A DNA stretch of 64,000 nt from Eretmocerus hayati (taxonomy: Eukaryota; Arthropoda; Insecta; Hymenoptera; Aphelinidae): NCBI GenBank assembly GCA_029851415.1, contig CM056743.1, positions 93,532,501 to 93,596,500 on the forward strand, in the 5' to 3' direction. Shown one piece after another: positions 21,889 through 33,654 of the stretch. How positions within the stretch are numbered: position 1 is the stretch's first letter; the number at the start of each line of letters is the position of its first letter. The notes beneath the pieces are model-generated. The model was not told the origin of the DNA, did no database searches, and saw nothing but the letters and a program-made list of their open reading frames with translations. Made by a program: the position numbers and the translations under genes.

Positions 21889-22640
21889 AGTAGTATAGGG
21901 GCCACTATGGGCCGTCAAAACACTACCCCCACCACATACCCGCGCGGTGACGGTTAGATAAATCATCACTGTACAGGCACGTGTGGAGGCGATGCAGACG
22001 ACTTATAGTGAACCCCACTCTTTTCCATAATTGTGCAAATCGCCATTTTCAATATCTATGCGCTCTTTCCATCGTAGTTTGAATATTGGCCGATCGAATT
22101 CATCGATTTCGGACCATAAATTCTTGGAATGCATTATACTAAAAAGCCGACTTTTCGCCCAGGATTCCTGCACTGGGGGTAAAATTATCAAGCAATCTCC
22201 ACGAAACTTTGAGAGGATCTAATGAATGCTATTTACTTGCTGTCCAGATACTCATAATTGTCGAGTATTGGTCATAATGATGATTATTCGATGATCTCGA
22301 TGAAAACATTCAATTTTCGAATTTTCGATAGACTGAAAAATGTGATCGATCGATCATGAAATTTCAGAAAATGAACCGATTAATCTGACCTCTCTTGGAC
22401 AAGTACTTAGGGGCCTTGAGCAACTATCAAACTTGACACGAACGGGATACCGAGTTTTTCCACACTCGATGGAGGGACCAAAAGTAAGCGAACTCCTCCA
22501 CGATTGCTCTAGGGCATCGTTTCTCCAGCAAGCTCCAGGTCCGCGCCGCACTACCGGAGCTCGATGTTCACGACACCGGATTAATGCGAAAGTTCCTGGA
22601 TCACGAGTGTCAGGATGACTAATTACCTCGTGAGTATCGA
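21889..22640. mobile_element. Giant foldback element, left terminal inverted repeat
   Basis: The terminus starts AGTAGTATAGGGGCCACTAT and is the inverted counterpart of the sequence ending at 50,051. The arms stay alignable for about 750 bp, at roughly 88 percent identity over the first 170 bp by eye. Close to the end there is a further internal inversion, GGGGCCACTAT near 21,897 against ATAGTGAACCCC near 22,004. No transposase frame is seen; the 116-residue minus frame at 22,354-22,704 is unrecognised. No TSD is visible beside the ends. Confidence 0.8.
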
Positions 22641-23850
22641 TCGTTGGAGAGAGGGTAATGATGAATATACGACATATTCGCCACCCTTGAAAATTGCTGA
22701 GCATTGCATATTACTCATCGTTTCCTACTGCACAAAAAGACGTATCTTCATGCACCGACACATGACTGGTGACAATTTTATGCGCAATGCTGACTCGACA
22801 ATTATGAGAAAAATATTTTTATGCTTTTGTCGAGTTTTAAGAATTGGCGAATTCCTTTGCGATGACAAGTATATTTGTGAATATCATATGGATGATTCAT
22901 GTTGACCAATAATGAATGTACATCCATTCCGTCGCTCTCGAGAATTGCAGAGTATTACATATCGCTCATCACTTCCTACTGCGTAAAAGAGACGTATTTC
23001 CATGCCCGCGCATTGACACGTGACTGGTGACAATTTTATGCGCAATGCTAACGTCGACAATCATGAGAAGAACATGTTGACGCTTCTGTCGAGTTTTGAG
23101 AATTGACACATCACTTTGTCATGACTAATATTCCTGTGAATTTCATATGGACGATAAATGTTGTGCAATGATGAATATATATGACACATCCGTCACTCTT
23201 GAGAATCGCTGATCATTGTACATTACTCATCGTTTCCTACTGCGCAAAAGAGACGTATCTTCATAAGCATACATTGACACGTGACTGATGGCGACCCTAT
23301 GCGCAATGCTGACTTGAAAATCACGAGAAAGACATGTTTACGTCAATACTGAGTTTCCGAGAACTGGCTCATTCCTCTGTCATGACTAATATTCCTGTGA
23401 ATTCCATATGGATGATTCATGTTGTGCAATGATGAATGTACGCCCAGTTCTTTTGTTTTGAGAATTGCAGAGTATCGCATATTGCTCATCACTTCCTTCC
23501 CTCTACTGCGCATAACAAAAGACGGATTTTGTCATGTGCATGCATTGACACGTGACTGACGACAATTCTTATGTGCAATGCTGACTCGACGAATTAGGTG
23601 TATGAGAAAGACATTTTACGTAAATACTGAGTTTCCAAAAACTGGCTCATTCCTTTGTCATGACTAATATTTCTGTGAATTCCATATGGATGATTCATGT
23701 TGTGCAATAATGAATGTACACCTAATTCGTCACTTTTGAGAGTTGCTGCGCATTGCATATTGCTCATCGCTTCCCCCTTCACTGCGCAAAAAAGACGTAT
23801 TTTCCATGTGCATGCATTGACACGTGACTGACGACAATTTTTGAGTATAT

Positions 23851-24363
23851 AAAATTTGATGAAAACTGCATCGATAGAGAAGACGATATTCAAAATCTCA
23901 GTCAAATATATAACCCGCTGTGGGCAACGGCTGACGGAGCTCGTTGATCCCCGCTCTCTTTCTCTCTCCCGCATGCACTACTTTTCATATATATGTCACC
24001 TACTGTATGCTGCGATCGCGCTAATATAAATATGAGTGTGAAATGAGACCGATGACTCATTCTATTCACCTGTATCGACAGGAACCATACGTTATGTCTG
24101 TGCTCTATTACAAGATCGTTCAAAGAATATCATGACGATCTAAAGAATAACGTAAGTTGCGCATCTTCAATATTTATACATCCATCATTTGTGAAAAATT
24201 TCATATTTTCTATCTTTATATGTCAAAACAAAAACCTGAAGCCTGATGAGGTCCACGGAACCTAGTGGACGAAACGCAGCAATGAAATTTCTATCATGAA
24301 ATTTTGGGAACCTATTTAGTTCCCCACCGTCCTTCAAGATCGATGAGACCAAATAATCAACTT
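23851..24363 (+). mobile_element. PLE 3' remnant inserted in array A
   Basis: The segment matches the 3' part of the PLE copies at 47,800-48,307 and, inverted, 46,650-47,170. It starts in the C-terminal codons (IKFDEN-type text) and carries a hammerhead-like core. GTATAT occurs on both sides (23,845-23,850 and 24,364-24,369), a possible TSD. The right arm lacks this insertion, so it came after the arms formed. Confidence 0.8.
24243..24275 (+). ncRNA. Hammerhead-ribozyme-like core (PLE)
   Basis: CTGATGAG, then GTCCAC, an 8-nt loop, GTGGAC and GAAAC. The two hexamers pair perfectly as stem II and both invariant core strands are present. The same design recurs at 48,183. Hammerhead motifs are known in PLEs; stems I and III were not resolved here. 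Confidence 0.75.
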
Positions 24364-24640
24364 GTATATGAATGTACACCCAATTCGTCGCTTTTGGATA
24401 ATTGCGGAGCATAGCGTATTGCTCATCGCTACAACGCTCTCTCCCATACTACGCAAAAACAAGAGACGCATGTTCATACGCACGTCCATGAGCATCGGTT
24501 GACACGTGACTCCCGATGATCTTCATACGCGTTTTGCTGACTTGAAAAAAATGAGAGAAATATGTTTACATGAAAATAGAGGTCTGAGAACTAGCACATT
24601 TCTTACACAATGACCGAAATTCCTGTGAATTCCTTGCTTT

Positions 24641-25000
24641 TATAGACTGGATGGCACGTTTGATTCATACCGCTGGATTTTTCCGTTCTTTCGCGAAGAA
24701 GGGGACGAAAAGACGTAGCAGTTAGCTATACATAGAGCTCAACGATTCCCAAAAAACAGCAAATGTCCCATGAAGAGTCATCTCTGCGCCCTCCATCCGA
24801 TGATGTCTAATACTCACGTTGTGATAAGTCATACCAACAATCGAAATCATTAGACGTGTACGACAAGAATTCAGTCAATCGTCTCACTCATTGTCGAAAA
24901 TATTGTGCTCAATTGATGTAGTTTGTAAGAGTGTCGGCTCGATATCCCGGGAAACGTGTCCATGAGACGGCTTTTTGGTGTGCTCAAACTTCTATCCTGT
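24641..25000. other. Left-arm spacer between repeat arrays
   Basis: About 360 bp of non-repeated sequence separate arrays A and B in the left arm. The right arm has no counterpart: there array B passes almost directly into array A near 43,085. It is therefore a left-arm insertion or a right-arm deletion. Confidence 0.6.
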
Positions 25001-27264
25001 ATCGAATGTGAATTTTTATCGGCTGAAAGTGACGGAGATGGAGTTTTGATGAAGATGAGGAGCCATCCACGCAACGATTTCTAATTAAATCATGAATTCC
25101 GATCAGTGGATCAGAGTACAGCGAGACGGAATGAAATTTCCGCGTATGAGCAACTCGTTTCTCGGCCAAAGTGTTTGCATCTTGACATGAGTATACATTT
25201 TTCCATTAAGTGTAAGTGATGAAAATATGTTCTTCGCGACGATGAGTAATTATCTGTACAATAATCTCCCATTGAAGCACGAATTTCGAGTTGTGGATCC
25301 AAGTGCGAGGAGACAAGGAGAGATCTCTTCGAGTACTCGACTCACAATCCGGCCGAAGATTTTCATCCCGACACCACTTAATATGGATTTTTACATCAAT
25401 CGAGAGTGATGGAGATGTGATCTTTATGTGTATTGGAAGAAATTCTCGCGATAATCTTGATCAGGATCTCGAATCTCTTTCTGTGGATCAAAATGGGAAG
25501 GGACAAACTGATTCGTATACGCATGACTAACTCCTCCCAAAGCCCAACTTCTGCATCCTGACATGGGTAGACATCTTCACCATCCCCAGGAGGTTATAAG
25601 CAAATGTTTCTTGTGATTATGAGAGACTATCGATACAACAATTCCCCGGCGGATAACGAATTTTGATACGCTGATCAAAGTGCAAGGAGACGAAATGAAA
25701 TAGTTTCGTGTGCTCGAATCGCAATCCGACCGAAGATCTCCATCCTGACACTAGTATGAATTTTTTCATGTACTGGAACTGATAACGGCGTGATCTTTAT
25801 GAACAAAGAATGTCACTTGAACAACGATTTCGATTCGGATCTTGAACCTCGATCTGTTAATTGAAGTGGAAGGAGACCAAATAAAAATTATCAGCATGAT
25901 CGACTCGTTCATTGGCCCAAGTTTCTCATCCTGACTCGAGTATACATTTTTTATCAAATGAGATGGAGTTCCGATGAAGATAAGGAGCCATCCACACAAC
26001 AATTTCCAAACGAATCATGAATTTCGATCAGTGAATCAGAGTACAGCGAAACGGAATGAAATTTTTGGGTATAATCGACTCGCAATCTGACCGAAGATTT
26101 TCATCTCAACAACAGTATAACTTTCTTCCTCTACTGAAACTGATGAAGATATGACCTCAATGGACAAGAGGAGTCATTCGAACAATACCCTTGATACGGA
26201 TCTCGAAGTTCGATCGGTGAATCAAAGTGGAAGGAGACAAAATGAAATTTTTGCGCATGAGCAACTTGTTCCTCGGCCCTATCTCTTGCATCTTGATATA
26301 GCTATACATTTTTCATCGAGTGTAAGTGATGAAAATATGTTCTCCACGACGATAAGTAGTTATCTATATATCCTATGGGAGCATGGATTCCAAGTCGTAG
26401 ATCCAAGTTCGAGAAGACGAAATGCAATCTTTCCAAGTGCTCTACTCACCATCCGGCCGAAGATTTCCATCCTGACAATACTTGAAATGAATTCTTCAAT
26501 CAATTGGGAGTGATGAAGATGTGATCTTTATGTGCATCGGAAGACATTCATGCGATAATCTTGATCAGGATCTCGAATCTCGATCTGTGGATCAAGATGG
26601 AAGGGGACAGACTGATATCCATACGCATGGCAAGCTCGTACCAAGGCTCAACTCATGCACCCTGACTTGAGTAGACATTTTCTCAATCACCTGAAAATGA
26701 CAAACATATGTTTGATGTGACAATGAGAGACTATCCATCCAATAATTCCCTGACGGATATCGAATTTCGATCCGCTGATGAAAGTGCAAGGAGACGAAGT
26801 GGAATATTTTCGTGTGCTCGAACCGCAATCCGAACGAAGATTCTCATCCTGGCGCTAGTCTAAATTTCTTCATCTACTCAAACGGACAACGATGTTGTCT
26901 TCATGTACAGAAAGTATCATTCGAACAACAGTTTCGTTTCCGATCTCGAATCTCGATCTGTTAATCAAAGTAGAAGGAGACAAAATAGAATTTCTCAGCA
27001 TGATCGACTCTTTTCTTGGTCCAAGTTTCTCATGCTGACTTGAGTATACATTTTTTATCAACATCAAGTGACGAAGACGGAGTTTTGATGAAGATCAGGA
27101 GCCACCCGTGCCATAAATGCCAATCGAATCATATTTTCGATGAATGAATAAGAGCACAGCGAGACGAAATGAAATTTTTGGGAGTGCTCGACTCACAATC
27201 CGACCGGATATTTTCATCCTAACATTAGTACAGATCCTCTCATCTACTGTAACTGGTGGAGATA
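25001..27264 (+). repeat. Array B, ~182-bp tandem repeats (left arm)
   Basis: About twelve units, recognised by GTGGATCAAAGTGxAAGGAGAC-like text (a composite word, not one copy), followed by a TCGACTCxCAATCxGACCGAAGATTTTCATCCTGAC-like stretch and CAATTTCCxAACGAATCATGAATTTCGATC-like text. Landmarks lie near 25,098, 25,282, 25,460, 25,660, 25,840, 26,020, 26,200, 26,385, 26,567, 26,757, 26,940 and 27,130. Alternate units look more alike than neighbours, hinting at a dimeric higher-order unit of about 365 bp. The open frames in it (60-120 residues) are by-products of the repeat. Confidence 0.88.
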
Positions 27265-27540
27265 TGATCTCTCTGATCATTTACGCTGATCTTGTGAGTG
27301 ATCACCGTACTCCCAGGATCAGCGTTACCGCGTATCTCTCTCGGAATAAGGTCCCTGGATGTAGTCCAAGAAGGAGCCATTTTCACCTGTCGGTCATCTG
27401 GCCTAATCTGAGACGACACTGAATACGACTTGTTTTGGTGCAACTGCAAAGACATCCAAAGTAAGCTTACGAGCACCGCGATGCTGAGACGTAGGCTTCC
27501 ACAGCTTCGCCGCACGTCAAGAGATGGAGTTTTTCAAAGA
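27265..27540. other. Central loop of the giant foldback
   Basis: Between array B in forward orientation and array B in reverse orientation lie about 275 bp of unique, relatively G+C-rich DNA (for example AGGATCAGCGTTACCGCG). It contains no convincing gene. By position it is the loop of the inverted repeat. Confidence 0.65.
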
Positions 27541-27938
27541 TATCTGGGAGCCGAGTACCAAGTGAAACACGCGAGAAAAATTGTATCTCCCCTCCTTCAA
27601 TTATGAGCCACGAATTGGAATTCAATATTCAAGAAGCGATCATTGTATGTATAGTTTGTAATCATCACGGAGAACACAGCTGCATCATTTTCAGTTGCTG
27701 GTGAATGTATACTCAAGTTAGGATGCAAGAGCCTGGGCTGAGGAAAAAGTCAAGCATGCGAGAGAAATTTCATTTTGTTTCCTTCGACTTTGACCCATAG
27801 GAAGGGAATCATAGTTCCAATCAAAATTATCACATCAAAAGGTTCCTTATGTTTATAGGAATCTTATCTTCAACCCTTTTAGTAGATGGTGGAATCAATA
27901 CTAGTGCCAGGATAAGAATCGTTGGTCGTATTGTGAAT
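27541..27938 (-). repeat. Array B in reverse orientation, first part of right arm
   Basis: Words such as GAATTCAATATTC, ATTGTATG and TCAAGTTAGGATGCA correspond to the reverse complement of left-arm array B units and match the text near 40,811. The arm is broken at about 27,938 by the 3' end of the retrotransposon. Confidence 0.8.
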
Positions 27939-30420
27939 GAATGATAACCTTTATTCGCCCAAGGGCGAAAATACAAAAATACAGTAGCATATGAAACATA
28001 TGTCACTTATACATAATAATTACATTAAATTTGTAAAAATTTGTCGTTTTGGTTAAGGCTATTCGAATTATCACAGAAAGTGACTAGTCATCTCGAAGCA
28101 TCGTAAGATGCTAAGAGTCATGAAAAGAAAAAGAAGAAAAAGTAACGTTTTCATATAGATATATATATACATATATCAGTCTTAACAAAAAAGGTTGAGG
28201 AAAAGAAAACATTTTCCCGTCTGGGAAGAAATATAAAAAAAAAAAAAAAAAGACATGGGCCCACAGTCATATCACAGGAATCTCAGTTCGGAAACGAAAA
28301 AGTCACGCATAGAAGTAGAAGACATCAAATGAAACGGGCTCATGCCTATCACAGTTTACAAATTGAAATAGTGTTTTTCCTCCACATCAATCCTCTGGGA
28401 GGATAGTGTTAACAGGAAGTCTTTTAAGGACTCTTCAAATAATGATATCTCCCCAAGCTGCCGAAAGCCCGGAGGGAGAAAGTTCCACAAATGAGCACAT
28501 TGGACCTGGAAAGATCTTCTTCCATATTCAAGTCTCATGTTGGGAACTTTGACTACCCGCTCTTCTAGATCACCCCGTGCGGGGCGTTCGGATTGGTACC
28601 TGGTAAACATCGCAGCTAGGTAGCCAGGTTCTCCTAAGTGCATGATCTTATGCATCAAGAGAGCTGCAAAGTACATTCTCCGCGAATCAGTACGTAACCA
28701 ACCCAAGCGCTCCCTAAACGGGGCGATGTGCTCGTCTCTCCTAAGATCAAAAATATATCTCACACATGAATTGCTTAGTCTCTGTACCCGTTGCCGCTGT
28801 TCGTCCGTGGCGTCGAAGTACACGACCGCGCAATAATCTAGGTGCGGTTGAACCAATGACTCGACTAGGCGAATTCGGAGAGGTCTGGTGATACATGCCC
28901 TAAAAAACCGCAGACCGTATAGGGCTCTGTTGACTCTCTTAGTTACTTGGTCGATGTGCGGTTTCCATGTCAATTCACTGTCAAGTGTAACACCGAGACT
29001 CACGACCGTATCACTGAAGGGGATGAACTTTCCTTCCTGTATCTCAACCCCTGGCAAGTCCATTCTCTTCAGATCTTTGATATTTCTCTCCGAGCTGAAG
29101 TAGATTGCCTTGGTCTTGCCAGCGTTGAGACACAGGCCTGAACTTCTGGCCCACTCGGCAATTAGTCGTCCTATTTCGCCCAGCCGAGCAATACCTTCCC
29201 TGATCTTATTTTTCTCGATTTGGAGATAAATTTGGAGATCATCCGCATGAAATAGATGATGTACCGACTTTCCGTCTAGCAAGCCAGCCAGGTCATTCAC
29301 ATACAAGCTGAAGAGGAGAGGCCCAAGGACGGACCCCTGTGGAACACCCAGATTGGTTTCGAGCCAATCAGATTTGCCTACTTTAGAAGTGATTAGTTGG
29401 GTGCGACCCTGTAGATATGATTTTATCCACAGGAGCGCCGATCTTGAGAAGCCAAGATGTCGTAGCTTCCTCAACAGCTTGGATGGTGAGATGGTGTCAA
29501 AAGCTTTGCTAAAATCGAATAGTAGGAGCAGAGTGATCTTCTTCCTGTCTATACCTACTCTGATGTCATCGGTCAATTTCAACAAAGCTGTCTGGGTGCT
29601 ATGGTGTTGCCTTAAACCAGTCTGGAAGCGATCAAGTATCTTCTCGATTTTTAAATACTCCGTGATTTGGTCATGTGCGATTTCTTCCAGAACCTTGGAG
29701 AGAAAGCACAGCAGTGCTATAGGACGGAAGTCTGAGACCGTCGATGGAGCAGCAGTCTTCTTTAGTGCAATCAGCTGCGCTTGCTTCCAAGCCTCAGGAA
29801 AAATGCCATGAGCGAAAGAGGAGTTGAAAATGTGTACAATAAGATCACCAATGGCCGGAAGAGCTTTTGCGATCACGCTTTGGGGTATTCCATCCGCTCC
29901 ACGGGCCTGTGAGGAGAAATGTTTAATAGCAAGGACTACATCACTAAAATTTGTGGGCTTAAATTTAAACCCCTCCTCCGGTGCCGAGTCAATATCGTCC
30001 ATTGCTTCATTAATATTTTCGTGGGGCGAAACGGAAACTCCCGCAAAGTGTGCGTTCAACTCATCCGGTGTGAAGCCATGAAGTTCCTCCTCTTTGCTCT
30101 TAGGCAAGAGGCCGAGATTGCGCATCTCCTTCCAAATGTTCTTCTTCTGATCAAAAGCATCTGACAAATGGGTTTGAATGAAGGAGTTATGCTCTTGTTC
30201 AATGCGCAAGTCGACCTCTTCACTAAGCCGAAAGTATTCATTTTGAAGCTCAGGACACTTGCGCTGGTTACGTTGAATCCGTTCCCAGCGCCTGCGCGTC
30301 GCGTCTCGCTTATTCATGAGTACCCTCAGCTCAGGACCAATTCAAGGAGCGTCATTTTTACGCGGATTAATAGTTTTTTCGGGTGCTAATTCATCAATAA
30401 CGGTCTGTAAATTTTCATTC
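27939..30420 (-). mobile_element. CR1/L2-like non-LTR retrotransposon, copy 1 (cut by duplication)
   Basis: The minus-strand element ends at about 27,939 with a CATTCATT tail. AATAAA (27,950-27,955) and a perfect hairpin TTCGCCC-AA-GGGCGAA (27,954-27,969) lie next to the end. A 3' untranslated region with a poly-T/poly-A run and TA repeats separates this from the coding end at 28,356. In this copy the 5' side is cut at 30,420 by the tandem-duplication junction. Confidence 0.85.
28356..30317 (-). CDS. Non-LTR reverse transcriptase, 653 residues, copy 1
   Basis: The frame carries the full reverse transcriptase. FSSQARGADGIPQSVI lies near residue 135, FDFSKAFDTI near 267-276, GVPQGSVLGPLLF near 324-336 and FHADDLQIYL near 356-365, followed by the thumb and a C-terminal VRYIFDLRRDEHI region. 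These motifs fit the CR1/L2 group of APE-type LINEs. The usual YADD reads HADD (CAT codon at 29,247-29,249). The chosen Met is internal: in copy 2 the same frame continues upstream through one nonsense codon into the endonuclease, so 653 residues are only the 3' part of ORF2. The protein would reverse-transcribe element RNA at the target nick; the His change and missing endonuclease argue against activity. Confidence 0.88.
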   Translation of the reverse strand: MNKRDATRRRWERIQRNQRKCPELQNEYFRLSEEVDLRIEQEHNSFIQTHLSDAFDQKKNIWKEMRNLGLLPKSKEEELHGFTPDELNAHFAGVSVSPHENINEAMDDIDSAPEEGFKFKPTNFSDVVLAIKHFSSQARGADGIPQSVIAKALPAIGDLIVHIFNSSFAHGIFPEAWKQAQLIALKKTAAPSTVSDFRPIALLCFLSKVLEEIAHDQITEYLKIEKILDRFQTGLRQHHSTQTALLKLTDDIRVGIDRKKITLLLLFDFSKAFDTISPSKLLRKLRHLGFSRSALLWIKSYLQGRTQLITSKVGKSDWLETNLGVPQGSVLGPLLFSLYVNDLAGLLDGKSVHHLFHADDLQIYLQIEKNKIREGIARLGEIGRLIAEWARSSGLCLNAGKTKAIYFSSERNIKDLKRMDLPGVEIQEGKFIPFSDTVVSLGVTLDSELTWKPHIDQVTKRVNRALYGLRFFRACITRPLRIRLVESLVQPHLDYCAVVYFDATDEQRQRVQRLSNSCVRYIFDLRRDEHIAPFRERLGWLRTDSRRMYFAALLMHKIMHLGEPGYLAAMFTRYQSERPARGDLEERVVKVPNMRLEYGRRSFQVQCAHLWNFLPPGFRQLGEISLFEESLKDFLLTLSSQRIDVEEKHYFNL

Positions 30421-31179
30421 TACAGGAAATTTTGATTTTTGGGAGGAAGATTGGATTTCAATTGGGTTCAAACGTAGTTGAATGTATTTGGTCTCAATCA
30501 GTTGATGTGAAATGCTGGAAGAGCATCTCTCAATTTCATCAAAAGGTGGATAGATTAGTTGTAGAGGGCAATATGATCAAAAAATGGATTTTAGTAGAAA
30601 TTTTTTCATTATATTTTCAGTTATTTTACAAGATTCCTTTCTAGAGGGATTCAAATAATCTACACTAGGGTTTTTCGGGCAAGATATATCGTCGGGTCGA
30701 GGTGGAATTTTGGAGTTGTTGGTACAAAGATGATTAAAATGCAGTCTTATGGAAATTTTTGGATTTTTTGAATATAATTCAATTTGGACTGTATTAGAAC
30801 GAATTTTCAAAAAATTCGGTATTGACCAATCGATTCAGAATGATGATAAATATCAAAATAGTTTATCGAAATTTGGATGGATTAGTTTGTGGGGGGAGAT
30901 ACGAGGAAAGTATAAATATTGGAAAAAATATTTTTGTATATTTTGAACTATTTTTTTGAGGAAGCTAGTTGAGGAGATTTGGGCTATCTAAACTGAGGTT
31001 TCTCGAGCAGAGTCTGTAACTTGGTTGAAATGGAATTTTGATAAAGCTGGTTTCAATATGCTCAGAGTCGACTTTTTGATAAAAATTTTCGTTTTTTGTA
31101 AAAATTTATATTTACGGAGATTAAACGGGATTTTATTATTAACCAATTGATAGATTCATCCGAAAAACCATAGTCTAGG

Positions 31180-31931
31180 AGTAGTATAGGGGCCACTATG
31201 GGCCGTCAAAACACTACCCCCACCACATACCCGCGCGGTGACGGTTAGATAAATCATCACTGTACAGGCACGTGTGGAGGCGATGCAGACGACTTATAGT
31301 GAACCCCACTCTTTTCCATAATTGTGCAAATCGCCATTTTCAATATCTATGCGCTCTTTCCATCGTAGTTTGAATATTGGCCGATCGAATTCATCGATTT
31401 CGGACCATAAATTCTTGGAATGCATTATACTAAAAAGCCGACTTTTCGCCCAGGATTCCTGCACTGGGGGTAAAATTATCAAGCAATCTCCACGAAACTT
31501 TGAGAGGATCTAATGAATGCTATTTACTTGCTGTCCAGATACTCATAATTGTCGAGTATTGGTCATAATGATGATTATTCGATGATCTCGATGAAAACAT
31601 TCAATTTTCGAATTTTCGATAGACTGAAAAATGTGATCGATCGATCATGAAATTTCAGAAAATGAACCGATTAATCTGACCTCTCTTGGACAAGTACTTA
31701 GGGGCCTTGAGCAACTATCAAACTTGACACGAACGGGATACCGAGTTTTTCCACACTCGATGGAGGGACCAAAAGTAAGCGAACTCCTCCACGATTGCTC
31801 TAGGGCATCGTTTCTCCAGCAAGCTCCAGGTCCGCGCCGCACTACCGGAGCTCGATGTTCACGACACCGGATTAATGCGAAAGTTCCTGGATCACGAGTG
31901 TCAGGATGACTAATTACCTCGTGAGTATCGA
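31180..31931. mobile_element. Foldback left terminal repeat, duplicated copy
   Basis: Duplicate of 21,889-22,640 at offset 9,291, with the same AGTAGTATAGGGG start. The element therefore shows two left ends and one right end in this window. Confidence 0.8.
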
Positions 31932-33141
31932 TCGTTGGAGAGAGGGTAATGATGAATATACGACATATTCGCCACCCTTGAAAATTGCTGAGCATTGCAT
32001 ATTACTCATCGTTTCCTACTGCACAAAAAGACGTATCTTCATGCACCGACACATGACTGGTGACAATTTTATGCGCAATGCTGACTCGACAATTATGAGA
32101 AAAATATTTTTATGCTTTTGTCGAGTTTTAAGAATTGGCGAATTCCTTTGCGATGACAAGTATATTTGTGAATATCATATGGATGATTCATGTTGACCAA
32201 TAATGAATGTACATCCATTCCGTCGCTCTCGAGAATTGCAGAGTATTACATATCGCTCATCACTTCCTACTGCGTAAAAGAGACGTATTTCCATGCCCGC
32301 GCATTGACACGTGACTGGTGACAATTTTATGCGCAATGCTAACGTCGACAATCATGAGAAGAACATGTTGACGCTTCTGTCGAGTTTTGAGAATTGACAC
32401 ATCACTTTGTCATGACTAATATTCCTGTGAATTTCATATGGACGATAAATGTTGTGCAATGATGAATATATATGACACATCCGTCACTCTTGAGAATCGC
32501 TGATCATTGTACATTACTCATCGTTTCCTACTGCGCAAAAGAGACGTATCTTCATAAGCATACATTGACACGTGACTGATGGCGACCCTATGCGCAATGC
32601 TGACTTGAAAATCACGAGAAAGACATGTTTACGTCAATACTGAGTTTCCGAGAACTGGCTCATTCCTCTGTCATGACTAATATTCCTGTGAATTCCATAT
32701 GGATGATTCATGTTGTGCAATGATGAATGTACGCCCAGTTCTTTTGTTTTGAGAATTGCAGAGTATCGCATATTGCTCATCACTTCCTTCCCTCTACTGC
32801 GCATAACAAAAGACGGATTTTGTCATGTGCATGCATTGACACGTGACTGACGACAATTCTTATGTGCAATGCTGACTCGACGAATTAGGTGTATGAGAAA
32901 GACATTTTACGTAAATACTGAGTTTCCAAAAACTGGCTCATTCCTTTGTCATGACTAATATTTCTGTGAATTCCATATGGATGATTCATGTTGTGCAATA
33001 ATGAATGTACACCTAATTCGTCACTTTTGAGAGTTGCTGCGCATTGCATATTGCTCATCGCTTCCCCCTTCACTGCGCAAAAAAGACGTATTTTCCATGT
33101 GCATGCATTGACACGTGACTGACGACAATTTTTGAGTATAT

Positions 33142-33654
33142 AAAATTTGATGAAAACTGCATCGATAGAGAAGACGATATTCAAAATCTCAGTCAAATAT
33201 ATAACCCGCTGTGGGCAACGGCTGACGGAGCTCGTTGATCCCCGCTCTCTTTCTCTCTCCCGCATGCACTACTTTTCATATATATGTCACCTACTGTATG
33301 CTGCGATCGCGCTAATATAAATATGAGTGTGAAATGAGACCGATGACTCATTCTATTCACCTGTATCGACAGGAACCATACGTTATGTCTGTGCTCTATT
33401 ACAAGATCGTTCAAAGAATATCATGACGATCTAAAGAATAACGTAAGTTGCGCATCTTCAATATTTATACATCCATCATTTGTGAAAAATTTCATATTTT
33501 CTATCTTTATATGTCAAAACAAAAACCTGAAGCCTGATGAGGTCCACGGAACCTAGTGGACGAAACGCAGCAATGAAATTTCTATCATGAAATTTTGGGA
33601 ACCTATTTAGTTCCCCACCGTCCTTCAAGATCGATGAGACCAAATAATCAACTT
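33142..33654 (+). mobile_element. PLE 3' remnant, duplicated copy
   Basis: Duplicate of 23,851-24,363. Its insertion therefore predates the tandem duplication. Confidence 0.8.
33534..33566 (+). ncRNA. Hammerhead-ribozyme-like core, duplicated copy
   Basis: Same CTGATGAG-GTCCAC-loop-GTGGAC-GAAAC core as at 24,243-24,275. Confidence 0.75.

Larger units (their letters stand above)
22641..24640 (+). repeat. Array A, ~260-bp tandem repeats (left arm)
   Basis: A unit with the words TTCCTACTGCGCAAAAGAGACGT, TTGACACGTGACTG (the first shortened here), ATGCGCAATGCTGACT and AATTCCATATGGATGATTCATG recurs near 22,711, 22,970, 23,231, 23,490 and 23,769, spacing 258-280 bp. A PLE remnant splits the array at 23,851-24,363; a further unit follows to about 24,600. 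The units differ by point changes and small indels, so the array is old. Confidence 0.85.
21133..30420. repeat. Exact tandem duplication, copy 1 (9,288 bp)
   Basis: Every open frame and every line I compared between 21,133 and 30,420 is repeated unchanged exactly 9,291 bp further on, including a 17-base A run and all satellite units. The copy starts in flanking DNA, includes the left arm and loop of the giant foldback and ends inside the retrotransposon coding region. Three extra bases, TAC, lie between the copies (30,421-30,423). Confidence 0.95.

Noticed and set aside
22641..27264. CRISPR-like array
   Set aside because: Units are 180-260 bp, imperfect and contiguous, without short identical repeats or unique spacers; the setting is eukaryotic.
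30421..30423. Tandem duplication as a plain assembly artefact
   Set aside because: Not excluded, but the three novel bases at the junction are hard to explain by path duplication, so I kept it as a likely real event.
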